Assembly: GCA_944387545.1 (NCBI GenBank) | Contig: CALXFE010000001.1 | Span: 98,206-162,205, forward strand | Length of the DNA stretch: 64,000 nucleotides | Direction of reading: 5' to 3' | DNA from: an uncultured Clostridia bacterium | GTDB lineage: Bacteria; Bacillota; Clostridia; TANB77; CAG-508 | Shown: positions 8,508 to 16,924 of the stretch, piece after piece | Position numbering within the stretch: position 1 is the first letter of the stretch | Layout of the letters: the number at the start of each line of letters is the position of its first letter | Made by a program: the position numbers and the translations under genes | Notes under the pieces: model-generated | The model's input: only the letters and a program-made list of their open reading frames with translations | Database searches by the model: none | Told to the model about the DNA's origin: nothing

Positions 8508-9830
8508 TTATTTAATATTTTTGTTTTTTATTATATATCTTTTAAACTCTGGAAAGCTTAATGGTTTTGAATAAATATACCCTTGTAGTAAATCACATTT
8601 TTTTTCTGTTAAATATTTTACTTGTTCGCTTTTTTCTACTCCTTCTGCTACTGTTTTCAAATTTAATTTTTTGCTAATTAATAAAATTATTTCTAAAAGA
8701 TTGATAGCATTGTTTTTCTCATCTATTTTATCTATAAATGTTTTATCAATTTTTAAAGTGTCTATTGGTAACATTTCTAACATATTTAAGGAAGAATATC
8801 CTGTTCCAAAATCATCTATTGCTATACCAAATCCTTTTTCTTTTATTTTCTCTAATTTTTCCTTCATATTTATATTGTCGTCTGTTGTCGTTCTTTCCGT
8901 TATTTCTATTTGAATTTCATTTGGTTTTACATTATATTTCTTATTAAATTTCATATACTTTATTAAAAAATCTCTTTCTAATAAGCTCTCCTTTGATATA
9001 TTTACTGAAATTTTAGGAATTTCAGTAAATTCTTTTTTCATTTCTTGTATATTCTCACATACCTTTTCATAAATATATTCATCTAATTTTATAATAAAAT
9101 AATTTTTTTCAAATATAGGAATAAATTCGCTTGGAGATATTTTATTTTGCTCTTTTTTCCATCTAACTAGTGCTTCTGCTCCTTCCATTTTTTCTGTTTT
9201 TGGACTGATTTGTGGTTGATAATATATTTCAAATTCTTTATTTTTTATTGCCTCTTCCATCATATTCTCTATTTCACTTTCTCTTATCATTTTTTGTTCA
9301 AATTCTTCTGTAAATACACCATATGGCACATGATATTTTCCTTTTATACTATCATGTGCCATAATTGCTTTATCTATGATACTTTGCACATCTCTCTCAT
9401 CTTTATCGCAAATATATACTCCCATAGAGATTCGCAAATTATACCATATGTTTCCTATATTAATTCGTGATATCGTGCTATTTAATCTATCTGTTATATT
9501 TTCTACATCTACTTCCCCTACTAAAAAAATTCCAAAAACATCATTTGCTAATCGGCAAACAATATCTGTTTTTCTAATAGAATGTTTTATTTCTTCTCCT
9601 ACTCGTTTTAATAATGCATTTCCTTTTTTATGCCCATATTTTTTATTAAATGTTTTAAACTTATCTATGTCTAAGATAATCATTGTTTTTTTATCATTCA
9701 TTTCTAATTTTTCTTTTGTTCTTGCTAAATAGGCATTATAATTTCCTAAACCTGTTATTGGGTCAATATATGCTAACTCTAAAAGTCGATTTCTTTTTTC
9801 TATTCTTAATTTCTTATATTTTCTATTCAC
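8508..9830 (-). CDS. Cyclic-di-GMP phosphodiesterase with degenerate GGDEF and intact EAL
   Basis: 440 residues, GTG start with GGAGAT upstream. The N-terminal GGDEF domain (about 18-175) has ANDVF in place of GGDEF, so it is probably inactive as a cyclase but may still bind GTP. The EAL domain (about 185-440) has its catalytic residues: EALVRW, N in VNIS, E in EITERT, IDDFGTGYSSL, LKIDKTF and AEGVE. It should hydrolyse c-di-GMP. No sensor or membrane domain precedes GGDEF, which is unusual; the protein looks soluble. Confidence 0.9.
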   Translation of the reverse strand: MNRKYKKLRIEKRNRLLELAYIDPITGLGNYNAYLARTKEKLEMNDKKTMIILDIDKFKTFNKKYGHKKGNALLKRVGEEIKHSIRKTDIVCRLANDVFGIFLVGEVDVENITDRLNSTISRINIGNIWYNLRISMGVYICDKDERDVQSIIDKAIMAHDSIKGKYHVPYGVFTEEFEQKMIRESEIENMMEEAIKNKEFEIYYQPQISPKTEKMEGAEALVRWKKEQNKISPSEFIPIFEKNYFIIKLDEYIYEKVCENIQEMKKEFTEIPKISVNISKESLLERDFLIKYMKFNKKYNVKPNEIQIEITERTTTDDNINMKEKLEKIKEKGFGIAIDDFGTGYSSLNMLEMLPIDTLKIDKTFIDKIDEKNNAINLLEIILLISKKLNLKTVAEGVEKSEQVKYLTEKKCDLLQGYIYSKPLSFPEFKRYIIKNKNIK

Positions 9831-9896
9831 AACTTATCTCCTATTTTATTTTTTTATAATTTATATATTTTAGTATGTGTTATAAATAGAAATTTA

Positions 9897-9936
9897 TGAA
9901 AAAAAAAGAAAACATCTTTTTTTTGACGTTCTCTTT
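9897..9936 (-). terminator. Terminator of the relBE operon
   Basis: Stem AAAGAGAACGTC / GATGTTTTCTTT (two G-T pairs) on the minus strand, with A-run loop and a T-run, right at the relE stop. Confidence 0.75.
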
Positions 9937-10202
9937 CAATTATATATTTCTCTTCTATGTCCTATTTCCAATACTAGCACTATGATTTCTTTATCTTGTA
10001 TTTCACATATAACTCTATAATCTCCTATACGATATCTCCATTGTCCTGACTTGTTTTCGACTAGTCCTTTTCCATGAAGTCTGGGATTTTCACAATTTTG
10101 AATGTTCTTTTCTAACCATCCAATGATAAGTGCTGCTATATGTTTATCTAGTTTTTTTAATTGTTTTTTTGCTCTTTCTGTAAATATTACTTTATATTGC
10201 AT
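9936..10202 (-). CDS. relE: RelE-family mRNA interferase toxin
   Basis: 88 residues: FTERAKKQLKKLDKHIAALI at the N-terminus, LHGKGLVENKSGQWRYRIGDYRVICEI, and C-terminal VLEIGHRREIYN. These match RelE/ParE-type toxins; the basic residues and the C-terminal His-Arg-Arg-x-Tyr favour ribosome-dependent mRNA cleavage. It shares one base with the upstream antitoxin gene (TAATG), so translation is coupled. Confidence 0.9.
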   Translation of the reverse strand: MQYKVIFTERAKKQLKKLDKHIAALIIGWLEKNIQNCENPRLHGKGLVENKSGQWRYRIGDYRVICEIQDKEIIVLVLEIGHRREIYN

Positions 10203-10420
10203 TATAATCCCAACTCCTCTTTTACTTCATCCATTGTATATGTTTTAGGATTTTTCTTATATTCTTTTATTGCTTTATTATAAGATTTTAAGTCATATTC
10301 GTCTTCTATTTTTTCTAATACAGCATTTCGTATTAAATCAGATAAAGAAATATTGTTCATGTCTGCATATGCTTTTATTAATTTTGAGTCTTCTTCATTT
10401 AATCTTACTGAAATTGTCAT
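10202..10420 (-). CDS. relB: RelB/DinJ-family antitoxin
   Basis: 72 residues from MTISVRLNEEDSKLIKAYAD. The N-terminal ribbon-helix-helix (TISVRLNEED, SLSDLIRNAVLEKI) binds DNA, and the acidic C-terminal half (KTYTMDEVKEELGL) would wrap the toxin. A TTG three codons upstream sits too close to the GGGAG box, so the ATG is chosen. Overlaps relE by one base and has a strong promoter with a repeated operator. Confidence 0.9.
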   Translation of the reverse strand: MTISVRLNEEDSKLIKAYADMNNISLSDLIRNAVLEKIEDEYDLKSYNKAIKEYKKNPKTYTMDEVKEELGL

Positions 10421-10440
10421 ATCTATCAACTCCCTTCTGT

Positions 10441-10473
10441 AATCATTGTACTACATTGTATTACATTTGTCAA
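10441..10473 (-). promoter_or_regulatory. relBE promoter with tandem operator
   Basis: TTGACA (10473-10468), exact 17-bp spacer, TACAAT (10450-10445). Within it two TGTANTACA palindromes (TGTACTACA and TGTATTACA, plus strand) lie 10 bp apart, one helical turn, as expected for cooperative RelB binding and autorepression. Confidence 0.85.
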
Positions 10474-10646
10474 TATTATTATATTATTATTTCCATTAAA
10501 TTGTGATAATATTCGAAATATAATTAAAGTTAAGATTTCCATAAATTTTGTGGGACAAATCTCGCTTCGTGAGAACTTTTCTCTACTTTTCTAATTTAAC
10601 TATATATATTTAAGTTCTCGAAGAAGCGTAAAGATTTGTCGACGCG

Positions 10647-10675
10647 AAAAATTGCATAGCAATTTTTCTGTGCAA
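10647..10675. repeat. Dispersed 29-nt palindromic repeat, copy 1
   Basis: Arms AAAAATTGC and GCAATTTTT around ATA, followed by CTGTGCAA. The same 29 nt recur without a mismatch at 61585-61613. Confidence 0.85.
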
Positions 10676-10683
10676 CGTTGTTT

Positions 10684-10726
10684 TTTTTATTGTATAGGAA
10701 AAGCAATTTTTCCTATACAATAAAAA
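10684..10726. terminator. Strong bidirectional hairpin
   Basis: A 19-bp perfect stem (TTTTTATTGTATAGGAAAA and its complement) with a 5-nt loop and T-runs on both strands. It lies downstream of the minus-strand gene at 10801-11154. Confidence 0.75.
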
Positions 10727-10800
10727 ACTGCTGACAAAATATTGTTATATACTTTGTCAACAGTCTAGGGCTAATAGGCAGACTAATTACCTATGCCATG

Positions 10801-11154
10801 TTATTCTTCCCAACTATCACCATAATCGTGATAGCTTTCATTATCTTCTTCGACTTCATATGCATTAGCAATATGCATCAATGTTCGACAACCAGTGTCG
10901 TCATTTTTGACTTCCATATATGCTACGTACAAGTTTCCAAAAGTAACTTTCTTGAGTTTCTTATCAAAGTCATTTATTGCTTTCATTTTCGTCTCTCCGT
11001 CATTGAAATCACGATAATCCATAACAGTAATATAAATAGAATTTATATCTACAGTTACAGTTTCTTCAAGTTCGTAGTCGGGAGCACATTCAATAAACAT
11101 CTGATAGTAGTGCAAAATAAGCTCCTCTAAATCTTGTTTCCGTACTTTTTTCAT
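10801..11154 (-). CDS. Hypothetical acidic protein
   Basis: 117 residues, MKKVRKQDLEELILHYYQMF, preceded by a perfect AAGGAGG box. It is rich in Asp and Glu, with no membrane segment or motif I can assign. It uses CGG for Arg at codon 5 (11142-11140) with no frame change. That is rare in this window and suggests recent acquisition. It lies among inverted repeats, away from any operon. Function not recognised. Confidence 0.7.
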   Translation of the reverse strand: MKKVRKQDLEELILHYYQMFIECAPDYELEETVTVDINSIYITVMDYRDFNDGETKMKAINDFDKKLKKVTFGNLYVAYMEVKNDDTGCRTLMHIANAYEVEEDNESYHDYGDSWEE

Positions 11155-11308
11155 AGATAAACCTCCTTAAGATTCATAAAAAGTACCATTTTAAGTATTA
11201 GTCACTTAAAATTTTCATGCCTTTAAGTTTCAGATACATTTTAGCATAATTTTATGTAAATATCAATTCATTTCTGACATTTATTACTTTTTTGCCATAA
11301 AGAAAACA

Positions 11309-11348
11309 GACCTTAGAATAACTTTCATAAGCTTATTCTTTGAGGTCT
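11309..11348 (-). terminator. Terminator of the GGGtGRT gene
   Basis: Stem AGACCT-AGAATAA / TTATTCT-AGGTCT with small internal mismatches and a T-rich tail on the minus strand. Confidence 0.7.
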
Positions 11349-11390
11349 GTCCCTTTTGGTATCATTTTGGAACGATTTAGCACGTCCCTA
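11343..11390. repeat. 3'-flank repeat, copy 1
   Basis: Contains AGGTCTGTCCCTTTTGG, then ATTTTGG and GCACGTCCC. The same ordered blocks occur at 24451-24496. Each copy lies directly after the stop codon of a minus-strand gene. Confidence 0.75.
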
Positions 11391-11395
11391 TTAGA

Positions 11396-12397
11396 CTATT
11401 TCATTGCTTCTTCTACTGCAACAGCTACAGCTACTGATGCTCCAACCATTGGGTTGTTACCCATTCCGATTAATCCCATCATTTCAACGTGTGCTGGTAC
11501 TGATGAACTTCCTGCGAATTGTGCATCTGAGTGCATTCTTCCCATTGTATCTGTCATACCATATGATGCTGGTCCTGCTGCCATATTGTCTGGGTGTAAT
11601 GTTCTTCCTGTTCCACCACCTGATGCTACTGAGAAGTATTTCTTTCCTGCTGCTAATCTTTCTTTTTTGTATGTTCCTGCAACTGGATGTTGGAATCTTG
11701 TTGGGTTTGTTGAGTTACCTGTAATTGATACATCAACATCTTCCATCCACATGATAGCTACACCTTCTCTAACATCATTTGCACCATAACATCTAACTTT
11801 ACTTCTTTCTCCATCTGAGTATTTAATTTCTTCTACTACTTTTACTTTTCCTGTGAAGAAATCAAAATCTGTTTTTACATATGTAAATCCATTAATTCTT
11901 GAAATAACTTGTGCTGCATCTTTTCCAAGTCCATTTAAGATAACTCTTAATGGTTCTTTTCTTACTTTGTTTGCTGATTTTGCAATTCCGATTGCTCCTT
12001 CAGCTGCTGCAAAACTTTCATGTCCTGCTAAGAATGCAAAACATTTTGTATCTTCTGATAATAGCATTGATGCTAAGTTTCCATGTCCTAATCCAACTTT
12101 TCTATCATCTGCAACTGAACCTGGGATACAGAATGCTTGTAATCCTTCTCCAATTGCTTTTGCTGCATCTGCTGCTTTTGTGCAACCTTTTTTAACAGCG
12201 ATTGCTGCTCCTAATGTATATGCCCAAGCTGCATTCTCAAAACAGATTGGTTGTACTCCTTTTACAATTTCATATGGATTAAATCCTTTGTCTGTACATA
12301 TTTTTAATGCATCTTCAAAGTCCTTTATTCCGTATTTTTCCATTACTGGTTTTATTTGATCTATTCTTCTTTCATAACTTTCAAATGTTACTGCCAT
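11396..12397 (-). CDS. GGGtGRT protein
   Basis: 333 residues with the namesake motif GGGTGRT within SVASGGGTGRTLHP (about 271). Other conserved-looking blocks are GLGHGNLASML, FLAGHESFAAAEGAIGIAK and NSTNPTRFQHPVAGTYKKER. The biochemical role of this family is not established to my knowledge. It is commonly found beside a NifU-like scaffold, as here, which links it to Fe-S or related metallocofactor chemistry. An AAGGAGG-like box precedes MAVTFESYE. Downstream of the scaffold gene, separated by a long inverted repeat. Confidence 0.88.
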   Translation of the reverse strand: MAVTFESYERRIDQIKPVMEKYGIKDFEDALKICTDKGFNPYEIVKGVQPICFENAAWAYTLGAAIAVKKGCTKAADAAKAIGEGLQAFCIPGSVADDRKVGLGHGNLASMLLSEDTKCFAFLAGHESFAAAEGAIGIAKSANKVRKEPLRVILNGLGKDAAQVISRINGFTYVKTDFDFFTGKVKVVEEIKYSDGERSKVRCYGANDVREGVAIMWMEDVDVSITGNSTNPTRFQHPVAGTYKKERLAAGKKYFSVASGGGTGRTLHPDNMAAGPASYGMTDTMGRMHSDAQFAGSSSVPAHVEMMGLIGMGNNPMVGASVAVAVAVEEAMK

Positions 12398-12477
12398 TTT
12401 ATTTCCTCCTTATTTCTTATAAATTCATACATTGTTTCAAGCGAAGCAAAACAGTTCGCTTTTCATTCGTTTTTACT

Positions 12478-12605
12478 CGAAAATTAATTAAAATTAATAA
12501 GATGTGCATTTTTCATAAATATAGACAAACTGAAGGTGTACTTTTGTACATCGAAGTTTGGATATTTTATGAAAAATGTGCAGATTGCTGATTTTAATTA
12601 ATTTT
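12478..12605. repeat. Long inverted repeat between the NifU-like and GGGtGRT genes
   Basis: Outer arms AAAATTAATTAAAAT and ATTTTAATTAATTTT. Inner arms GTGCATTTTTCATAAA and TTTATGAAAAATGTGC continue through AGACAAACT...GTAC to a TTTT loop. The total is about 125 nt, and it includes the last codons of the scaffold gene. A second small hairpin, AAGCGAA/TTCGCTT, lies at about 12440-12462. Confidence 0.85.
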
Positions 12606-13290
12606 GTCTTGGGTCAATCTTCTTAACAGCCTCATCAAATCTTCCATATGTACCAGAAGCTTTTTCAATAGCCTCCATTGGATCTATTCCTTTTTTAATA
12701 TTATCCATCATTTTTCCCATATGAACATATTTGTATCCAATGATTTGGTCATCTTTATCTAATCCTAATTCCACAATGTAACCTTCTGTTAATTGTAAAT
12801 ATCTAGGTCCTTTTAATGTACTTGAATAAATTGTTCCAACTTGTGATGTATGACCTTTTCCTAAATCTTCAAGTCCTGCTCCTACTGGAAGTCCTCCTTC
12901 TGAGAAAGCTGTTTGTGTTCTTCCATATACAATTTGTAAGAATAATTCTCTCATAGCAGTATTGATAGCATCACAAACTAAATCTGTATTTAATGCTTCT
13001 AATATTGTTTTTCCTGTTAAGATTTCTCCAGCCATAGCTGCTGAATGTGTCATTCCTGAACATCCAATCGTTTCAATTAATGCTTCTTGAATGATACCAT
13101 CTTTTACATTTAAAGTTAATTTACATGCGCCTTGTTGTGGTGCACACCATCCAATACCATGTGTTAAACCTGATATATCTTTTATTTCTTTTGCTTTTAC
13201 CCATTTTCCTTCTTCTGGAATTGGTGCTGGTCCATGGTCTACTCCTTTTTTTACAACACACATTTCTTCTAATTCTTTTGAATAAATCAT
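12598..13290 (-). CDS. NifU-like iron-sulfur cluster scaffold protein
   Basis: 230 residues from MIYSKELEEMC, chosen because GGAG lies 8 nt upstream; the longer frame has no box. Cysteines expected of a U-type scaffold are seen in HGIGWCAPQQGACKL and IETIGCSGMTHSAAM. The N-terminal MCVVKKGVDHGPAPIPEEG segment is characteristic of the version paired with GGGtGRT proteins. Presumably assembles or transfers Fe-S clusters; partners are inferred from context only. Confidence 0.85.
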   Translation of the reverse strand: MIYSKELEEMCVVKKGVDHGPAPIPEEGKWVKAKEIKDISGLTHGIGWCAPQQGACKLTLNVKDGIIQEALIETIGCSGMTHSAAMAGEILTGKTILEALNTDLVCDAINTAMRELFLQIVYGRTQTAFSEGGLPVGAGLEDLGKGHTSQVGTIYSSTLKGPRYLQLTEGYIVELGLDKDDQIIGYKYVHMGKMMDNIKKGIDPMEAIEKASGTYGRFDEAVKKIDPRQN

Positions 13291-13361
13291 TTTCATTGCT
13301 CCTTTCAATACTTGATTTGTATATATCTTTTTAGGTAAATTACCTAAATTTAAAAACATTT

Positions 13362-14402
13362 CTACTCTCCATCTTCTTCATCTTCTGAAAATAATATTTG
13401 ATTTCGAATTGGTCTATTTGTTTTTTTCTTTTCTGTTTCCGTTTTTGTATTACTATTTTTTCTTTTACTTATTTCTTCTTGTATTTTTCTCATTTTTTCT
13501 CTTCTAATTTCATCTTGTGTTTTTGAAATAGTCTCTTGTGATGCCTTTCTAACGATGTCCTGTTCTGTCTTATCTGTTTTTATGTGATTTTTATTATTTT
13601 TTATATTTAGAATGTTTCTACTACTTTTTATAATATATTGTTCTGCTGATTTATTATCATGACTCCACATAGTCTCTTGTTTTTTTCTAATATTCGCATC
13701 CCAATTATTTTCTATCTTATGACTATGAATTTGATTATATTTTCTGTCTATTCCAATTGTTTGTATATCATCTTCTCTAATATAACCATCATTTTCTATT
13801 TCATTTTCTTGAGTATTATATTCTATAATATTTTTCGTATCTTGTTCTATATAAATACCTGCATTGTATTCTTCTGTTTCTGTCAAAGTTCTAGCTCCAT
13901 TAAAATATCGAAATAATATGTCTTTATCTTTTTTAGAAACCTGTTCTGGTCCAATTCCTAAATATTTATATCTCCAAATCACATGACGTTCATAACTATT
14001 AAAAGCATTATTTATTAAATCTTCATAACTGTATTCTGCCTTAAATTTCATATTGGTTATAGATATTGTTAGATTGCTCCACATTTCATTCTGTTCAGTT
14101 GCAGATTTTTTAAATGTTTCTCTTAATCGTTTTATATCATCATATATTTTTTCAACCAAGTCCAAATATTGCTTTTCATCTATATTAAATTTACTTGGTA
14201 CTTCATAGACATTAACAGGATTTTTTCTAAATATTCCTTTAGGAATATAATAGAAAAATAATTCTCCTGTTGGCTCTTTTTTACCATTTTCTATGACGGA
14301 ACTATATAAATATATGGATTCCCATTTTTCTGGTATTAAATATAGTAATTTTCTTTGTATTTCTTCATATATTTCTTTTATCTGTTTTGTGTGATTTAAC
14401 AT
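13362..14402 (-). CDS. YezG-family (DUF600) immunity-like domain with a long charged C-terminal extension
   Basis: 346 residues. Residues 1-150 match the YezG fold: YLIPEKWESIYLYSSV, GELFFYYIPKGIF, WSNLTISITNMKFKAEYSYEDL and SYERHVIWRYKYLGI. YezG proteins are antitoxins or immunity proteins for LXG-type toxins in Bacillus. The remaining 195 residues are Lys/Glu/Asn/Thr-rich and low in complexity, and I do not recognise them. No LXG toxin is nearby. It starts 7 nt after the gpmI stop, with only a weak AAGG box. Confidence 0.7.
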   Translation of the reverse strand: MLNHTKQIKEIYEEIQRKLLYLIPEKWESIYLYSSVIENGKKEPTGELFFYYIPKGIFRKNPVNVYEVPSKFNIDEKQYLDLVEKIYDDIKRLRETFKKSATEQNEMWSNLTISITNMKFKAEYSYEDLINNAFNSYERHVIWRYKYLGIGPEQVSKKDKDILFRYFNGARTLTETEEYNAGIYIEQDTKNIIEYNTQENEIENDGYIREDDIQTIGIDRKYNQIHSHKIENNWDANIRKKQETMWSHDNKSAEQYIIKSSRNILNIKNNKNHIKTDKTEQDIVRKASQETISKTQDEIRREKMRKIQEEISKRKNSNTKTETEKKKTNRPIRNQILFSEDEEDGE

Positions 14403-14408
14403 ATCCTT

Positions 14409-15950
14409 TTATTCCTTATCTAATAAACTTTCTCCTGTCATTTCCTCTGGTTTGTCTAAATGCATTAGATCAAGCATAGTTGGTGCTAAATCTGCTAATT
14501 TTCCACCTGATTTTAATTTTAATGTTGTATCTGGTGTTACTAATATAATTGGTACAGGATTTGTTGTATGTGCTGTATGAGGTTCTCCTGTTTTGTAATC
14601 TATCATTTGTTCTGCATTTCCATGGTCTGCTGTAATAATTAAATTACCTTGTTTTTCTTCTACTAAACTGACTACCTTTCCAACACATTCATCTACAGTT
14701 TCAACTGCTTTAATTGCAGCATCTAAGCTTCCTGTATGTCCTACCATATCTGTGTTTGCATAGTTTAATATGATACTATCATATTTGTCACTTTTTATCG
14801 CTTCTAATACTTTATCTGTTACTTCATATGCACTCATTTCTGGTTTCATATCATAAGTTTCTACTTTTGGAGATGGTACTAATATTCTATCTTCTCCTGG
14901 ATATTGTTTTTCTTCTCCACCATTAAAGAAGAACGTAACATGTGCATATTTTTCTGTTTCTGCAATTCTTAATTGTGTATAGCCTAATTTACTAATATAT
15001 TCTCCAAATGTATTGTGTAATGGTTCTTTTTTGAATGCAATATGAACATTTGGCATAGTTTCATCATAACTTGTAAAACATACATAATATAGATTTAAGT
15101 CTTTTTTTGTTTCAAACCCATCAAATTCTGGGTCTACTAATGCTCTTGTAATTTCTCTTGCTCTATCTGGTCTAAAGTTAAAGAAAATAACAGAATCATT
15201 TTTCTCTATTTTTGCAATTGGTTCTTCTCCATTGCAAATAACAGTTGGTTCAACAAATTCATCAAATACTTCTTTTTGATAAGAATCTTCAATTGCTTTT
15301 ACAGCGCTTCTAGCTTTGATTCCTTCACCATTTACAAGGGCATTATAGCATTTTTGAACTCTTTCCCATCTTTTATCTCTGTCCATGCTATAGAATCTAC
15401 CAGATAAACTTGCAATTTTTCCTACATTTTTTTCTTTCATTTTTTCTTCTAGTTTAACAATATATCCTTCAGCAGATGCTGGTGGTGTATCTCTTCCATC
15501 TAAGAAACAATGTACATATACATTTTCAAAATCTCTTCTCTTTGCCATTTCTAACAATCCATATAGATGACGATTATGACTATGTACCCCCCCATCTGAT
15601 ACCAATCCTAAAATATGTAGTTTAGAATTGTGTTTTTTACAATTTTCAATTGCTGAAATAAATTCTGGATTTGAGAAGAAATCTCCATCCTCTATCGATT
15701 TTGTAATTCTTGTTAATTCTTGATATACAATTCTTCCTGCTCCAATATTGGTATGTCCTACTTCTGAATTTCCCATTTGTCCTTCTGGTAATCCAACATG
15801 TAATCCACTTGTATAAATATCTGTATTTGGATATTTTTTCATTAGTCTATCAATATTTGGTGTTTTGGCTAGTTTTATAGCATTTCCATCTTTGTGTGGA
15901 TTATCTCCAAAACCATCTAATATCATTAGCATTGTTAATTTATCTTTCAT
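14409..15950 (-). CDS. gpmI: 2,3-bisphosphoglycerate-independent phosphoglycerate mutase
   Basis: 513 residues, full family length. It interconverts 3- and 2-phosphoglycerate with Mn2+. Visible sites are the metal ligand DGFGDN (11-16), the phosphorylated Ser in [16 protein letters not shown] (about 58-73), the substrate motif DGRDTPP, and a second metal site in [10 protein letters not shown]. It follows tpiA with a 73-nt gap and no clear terminator, so it may share the tpiA transcript. Confidence 0.97.
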   Translation of the reverse strand: MKDKLTMLMILDGFGDNPHKDGNAIKLAKTPNIDRLMKKYPNTDIYTSGLHVGLPEGQMGNSEVGHTNIGAGRIVYQELTRITKSIEDGDFFSNPEFISAIENCKKHNSKLHILGLVSDGGVHSHNRHLYGLLEMAKRRDFENVYVHCFLDGRDTPPASAEGYIVKLEEKMKEKNVGKIASLSGRFYSMDRDKRWERVQKCYNALVNGEGIKARSAVKAIEDSYQKEVFDEFVEPTVICNGEEPIAKIEKNDSVIFFNFRPDRAREITRALVDPEFDGFETKKDLNLYYVCFTSYDETMPNVHIAFKKEPLHNTFGEYISKLGYTQLRIAETEKYAHVTFFFNGGEEKQYPGEDRILVPSPKVETYDMKPEMSAYEVTDKVLEAIKSDKYDSIILNYANTDMVGHTGSLDAAIKAVETVDECVGKVVSLVEEKQGNLIITADHGNAEQMIDYKTGEPHTAHTTNPVPIILVTPDTTLKLKSGGKLADLAPTMLDLMHLDKPEEMTGESLLDKE

Positions 15951-16023
15951 AATCTACCATCCTTTTCTCTTAATTTTAAAGTGTTTTTATTGTATATGAA
16001 ACATAATTTCTTCGTATACAAGG

Positions 16024-16779
16024 TTACGCCTTATCAAAGTTAACAATCTTTGAAAATTCTTCTGGATCTAAACTTGCACCACCAACTAATCCACCATCTA
16101 TGTCAGACATGGTGAATAGTTCTTTTGCATTTTTAGATTTTACACTTCCACCATATTGTATTATAACGCTTTCGGCTACATTTTGTCCATATATTTCCTC
16201 AATTTTCTTACGGATATCTTTGATTGAGTTGTTTGCATCTTCACTTGTTGCTGTTTTTCCTGTTCCGATTGCCCAAATTGGTTCGTAAGCAATAATTGTA
16301 TTTTTTACTTGTTCTTCTGTTAATCCATCTAATGCTAATTCTGTTTGTTTAGTGATAATTTCTGCTGTCTTTCCAGCTTCCCTTTCATCTAATGTTTCTC
16401 CTACGCATACAATTGGTTTTAATCCATTTGCAAAGGCTGCTTTTATTTTTTTATTGACACTTTCATCTGTTTCATTAAAATATTGTCTTCTTTCTGAATG
16501 TCCAATAATCACATACTCTACATTAATTGATTTTAACATTTTTGCTGATACTTCTCCTGTGTAAGCTCCTTTTTCTTCAAAGTGCATATTTTGTGCACCT
16601 ATTTTGATATTTGTATTTTGTACTGTTAATAAGGCATAAAATAAATCAGTAAATGGAACACATAAAATCACTTCATTTTGTGTTTCACCTACTAATTTTG
16701 ATAATTCGTCAATATATCTAATTGTCTCATCTGGAAGCATATTCATTTTCCAGTTTCCTGCGATTACTTTTCTTCTCAT
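16024..16779 (-). CDS. tpiA: Triosephosphate isomerase
   Basis: 251 residues with NWKMN (Lys), GHSERR (catalytic His), AYEPIWAIGTG (catalytic Glu) and phosphate-binding GGSVK and GGLVGGASL. Interconverts DHAP and G3P in glycolysis. AAAGGAGG precedes ATG. It has its own promoter, overlapping a hairpin downstream of pgk. Confidence 0.98.
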   Translation of the reverse strand: MRRKVIAGNWKMNMLPDETIRYIDELSKLVGETQNEVILCVPFTDLFYALLTVQNTNIKIGAQNMHFEEKGAYTGEVSAKMLKSINVEYVIIGHSERRQYFNETDESVNKKIKAAFANGLKPIVCVGETLDEREAGKTAEIITKQTELALDGLTEEQVKNTIIAYEPIWAIGTGKTATSEDANNSIKDIRKKIEEIYGQNVAESVIIQYGGSVKSKNAKELFTMSDIDGGLVGGASLDPEEFSKIVNFDKA

Positions 16780-16865
16780 AAAAAATTCCTCCTTTATATA
16801 TATAATAATGTTTTAGACTTTCTTTGGTGCATACAACATTATTACACGCCCTTACGGACAGTACC

Positions 16866-16916
16866 ATTGTATAACAAAAGAGAATACTTTTCAAGTATTC
16901 TCTTTTGTTTTTTCAT
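16866..16916 (-). promoter_or_regulatory. tpiA promoter combined with the pgk terminator hairpin
   Basis: TTGAAA (16894-16889), 17-bp spacer, TACAAT (16871-16866) reading toward tpiA. TTGAAA spans the 3' part of one arm and the loop of a hairpin AGAGAATACTT / AAGTATTCTCT, which can end pgk transcripts. Nearly the same element precedes gap. Confidence 0.8.
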
Positions 16917-16924
16917 ATATAATT

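Larger units (their letters stand above)
10474..10800. other. Gene-free stretch rich in inverted repeats
   Basis: No credible gene. It holds an inverted repeat around GGACAAATCTCGCTTC and its weak counterpart near 10610-10640, a 29-nt dispersed repeat (10647-10675), a 19-bp perfect hairpin (10684-10726), and CTGCTGACAAA paired with TTTGTCAACAG (about 10728-10765). Confidence 0.7.

Noticed and set aside
9376..9732. Plus-strand ORFs opposite the GGDEF/EAL gene and similar long antisense frames
   Set aside because: They mirror real genes in the other strand, lack ribosome binding sites and show no family motif.
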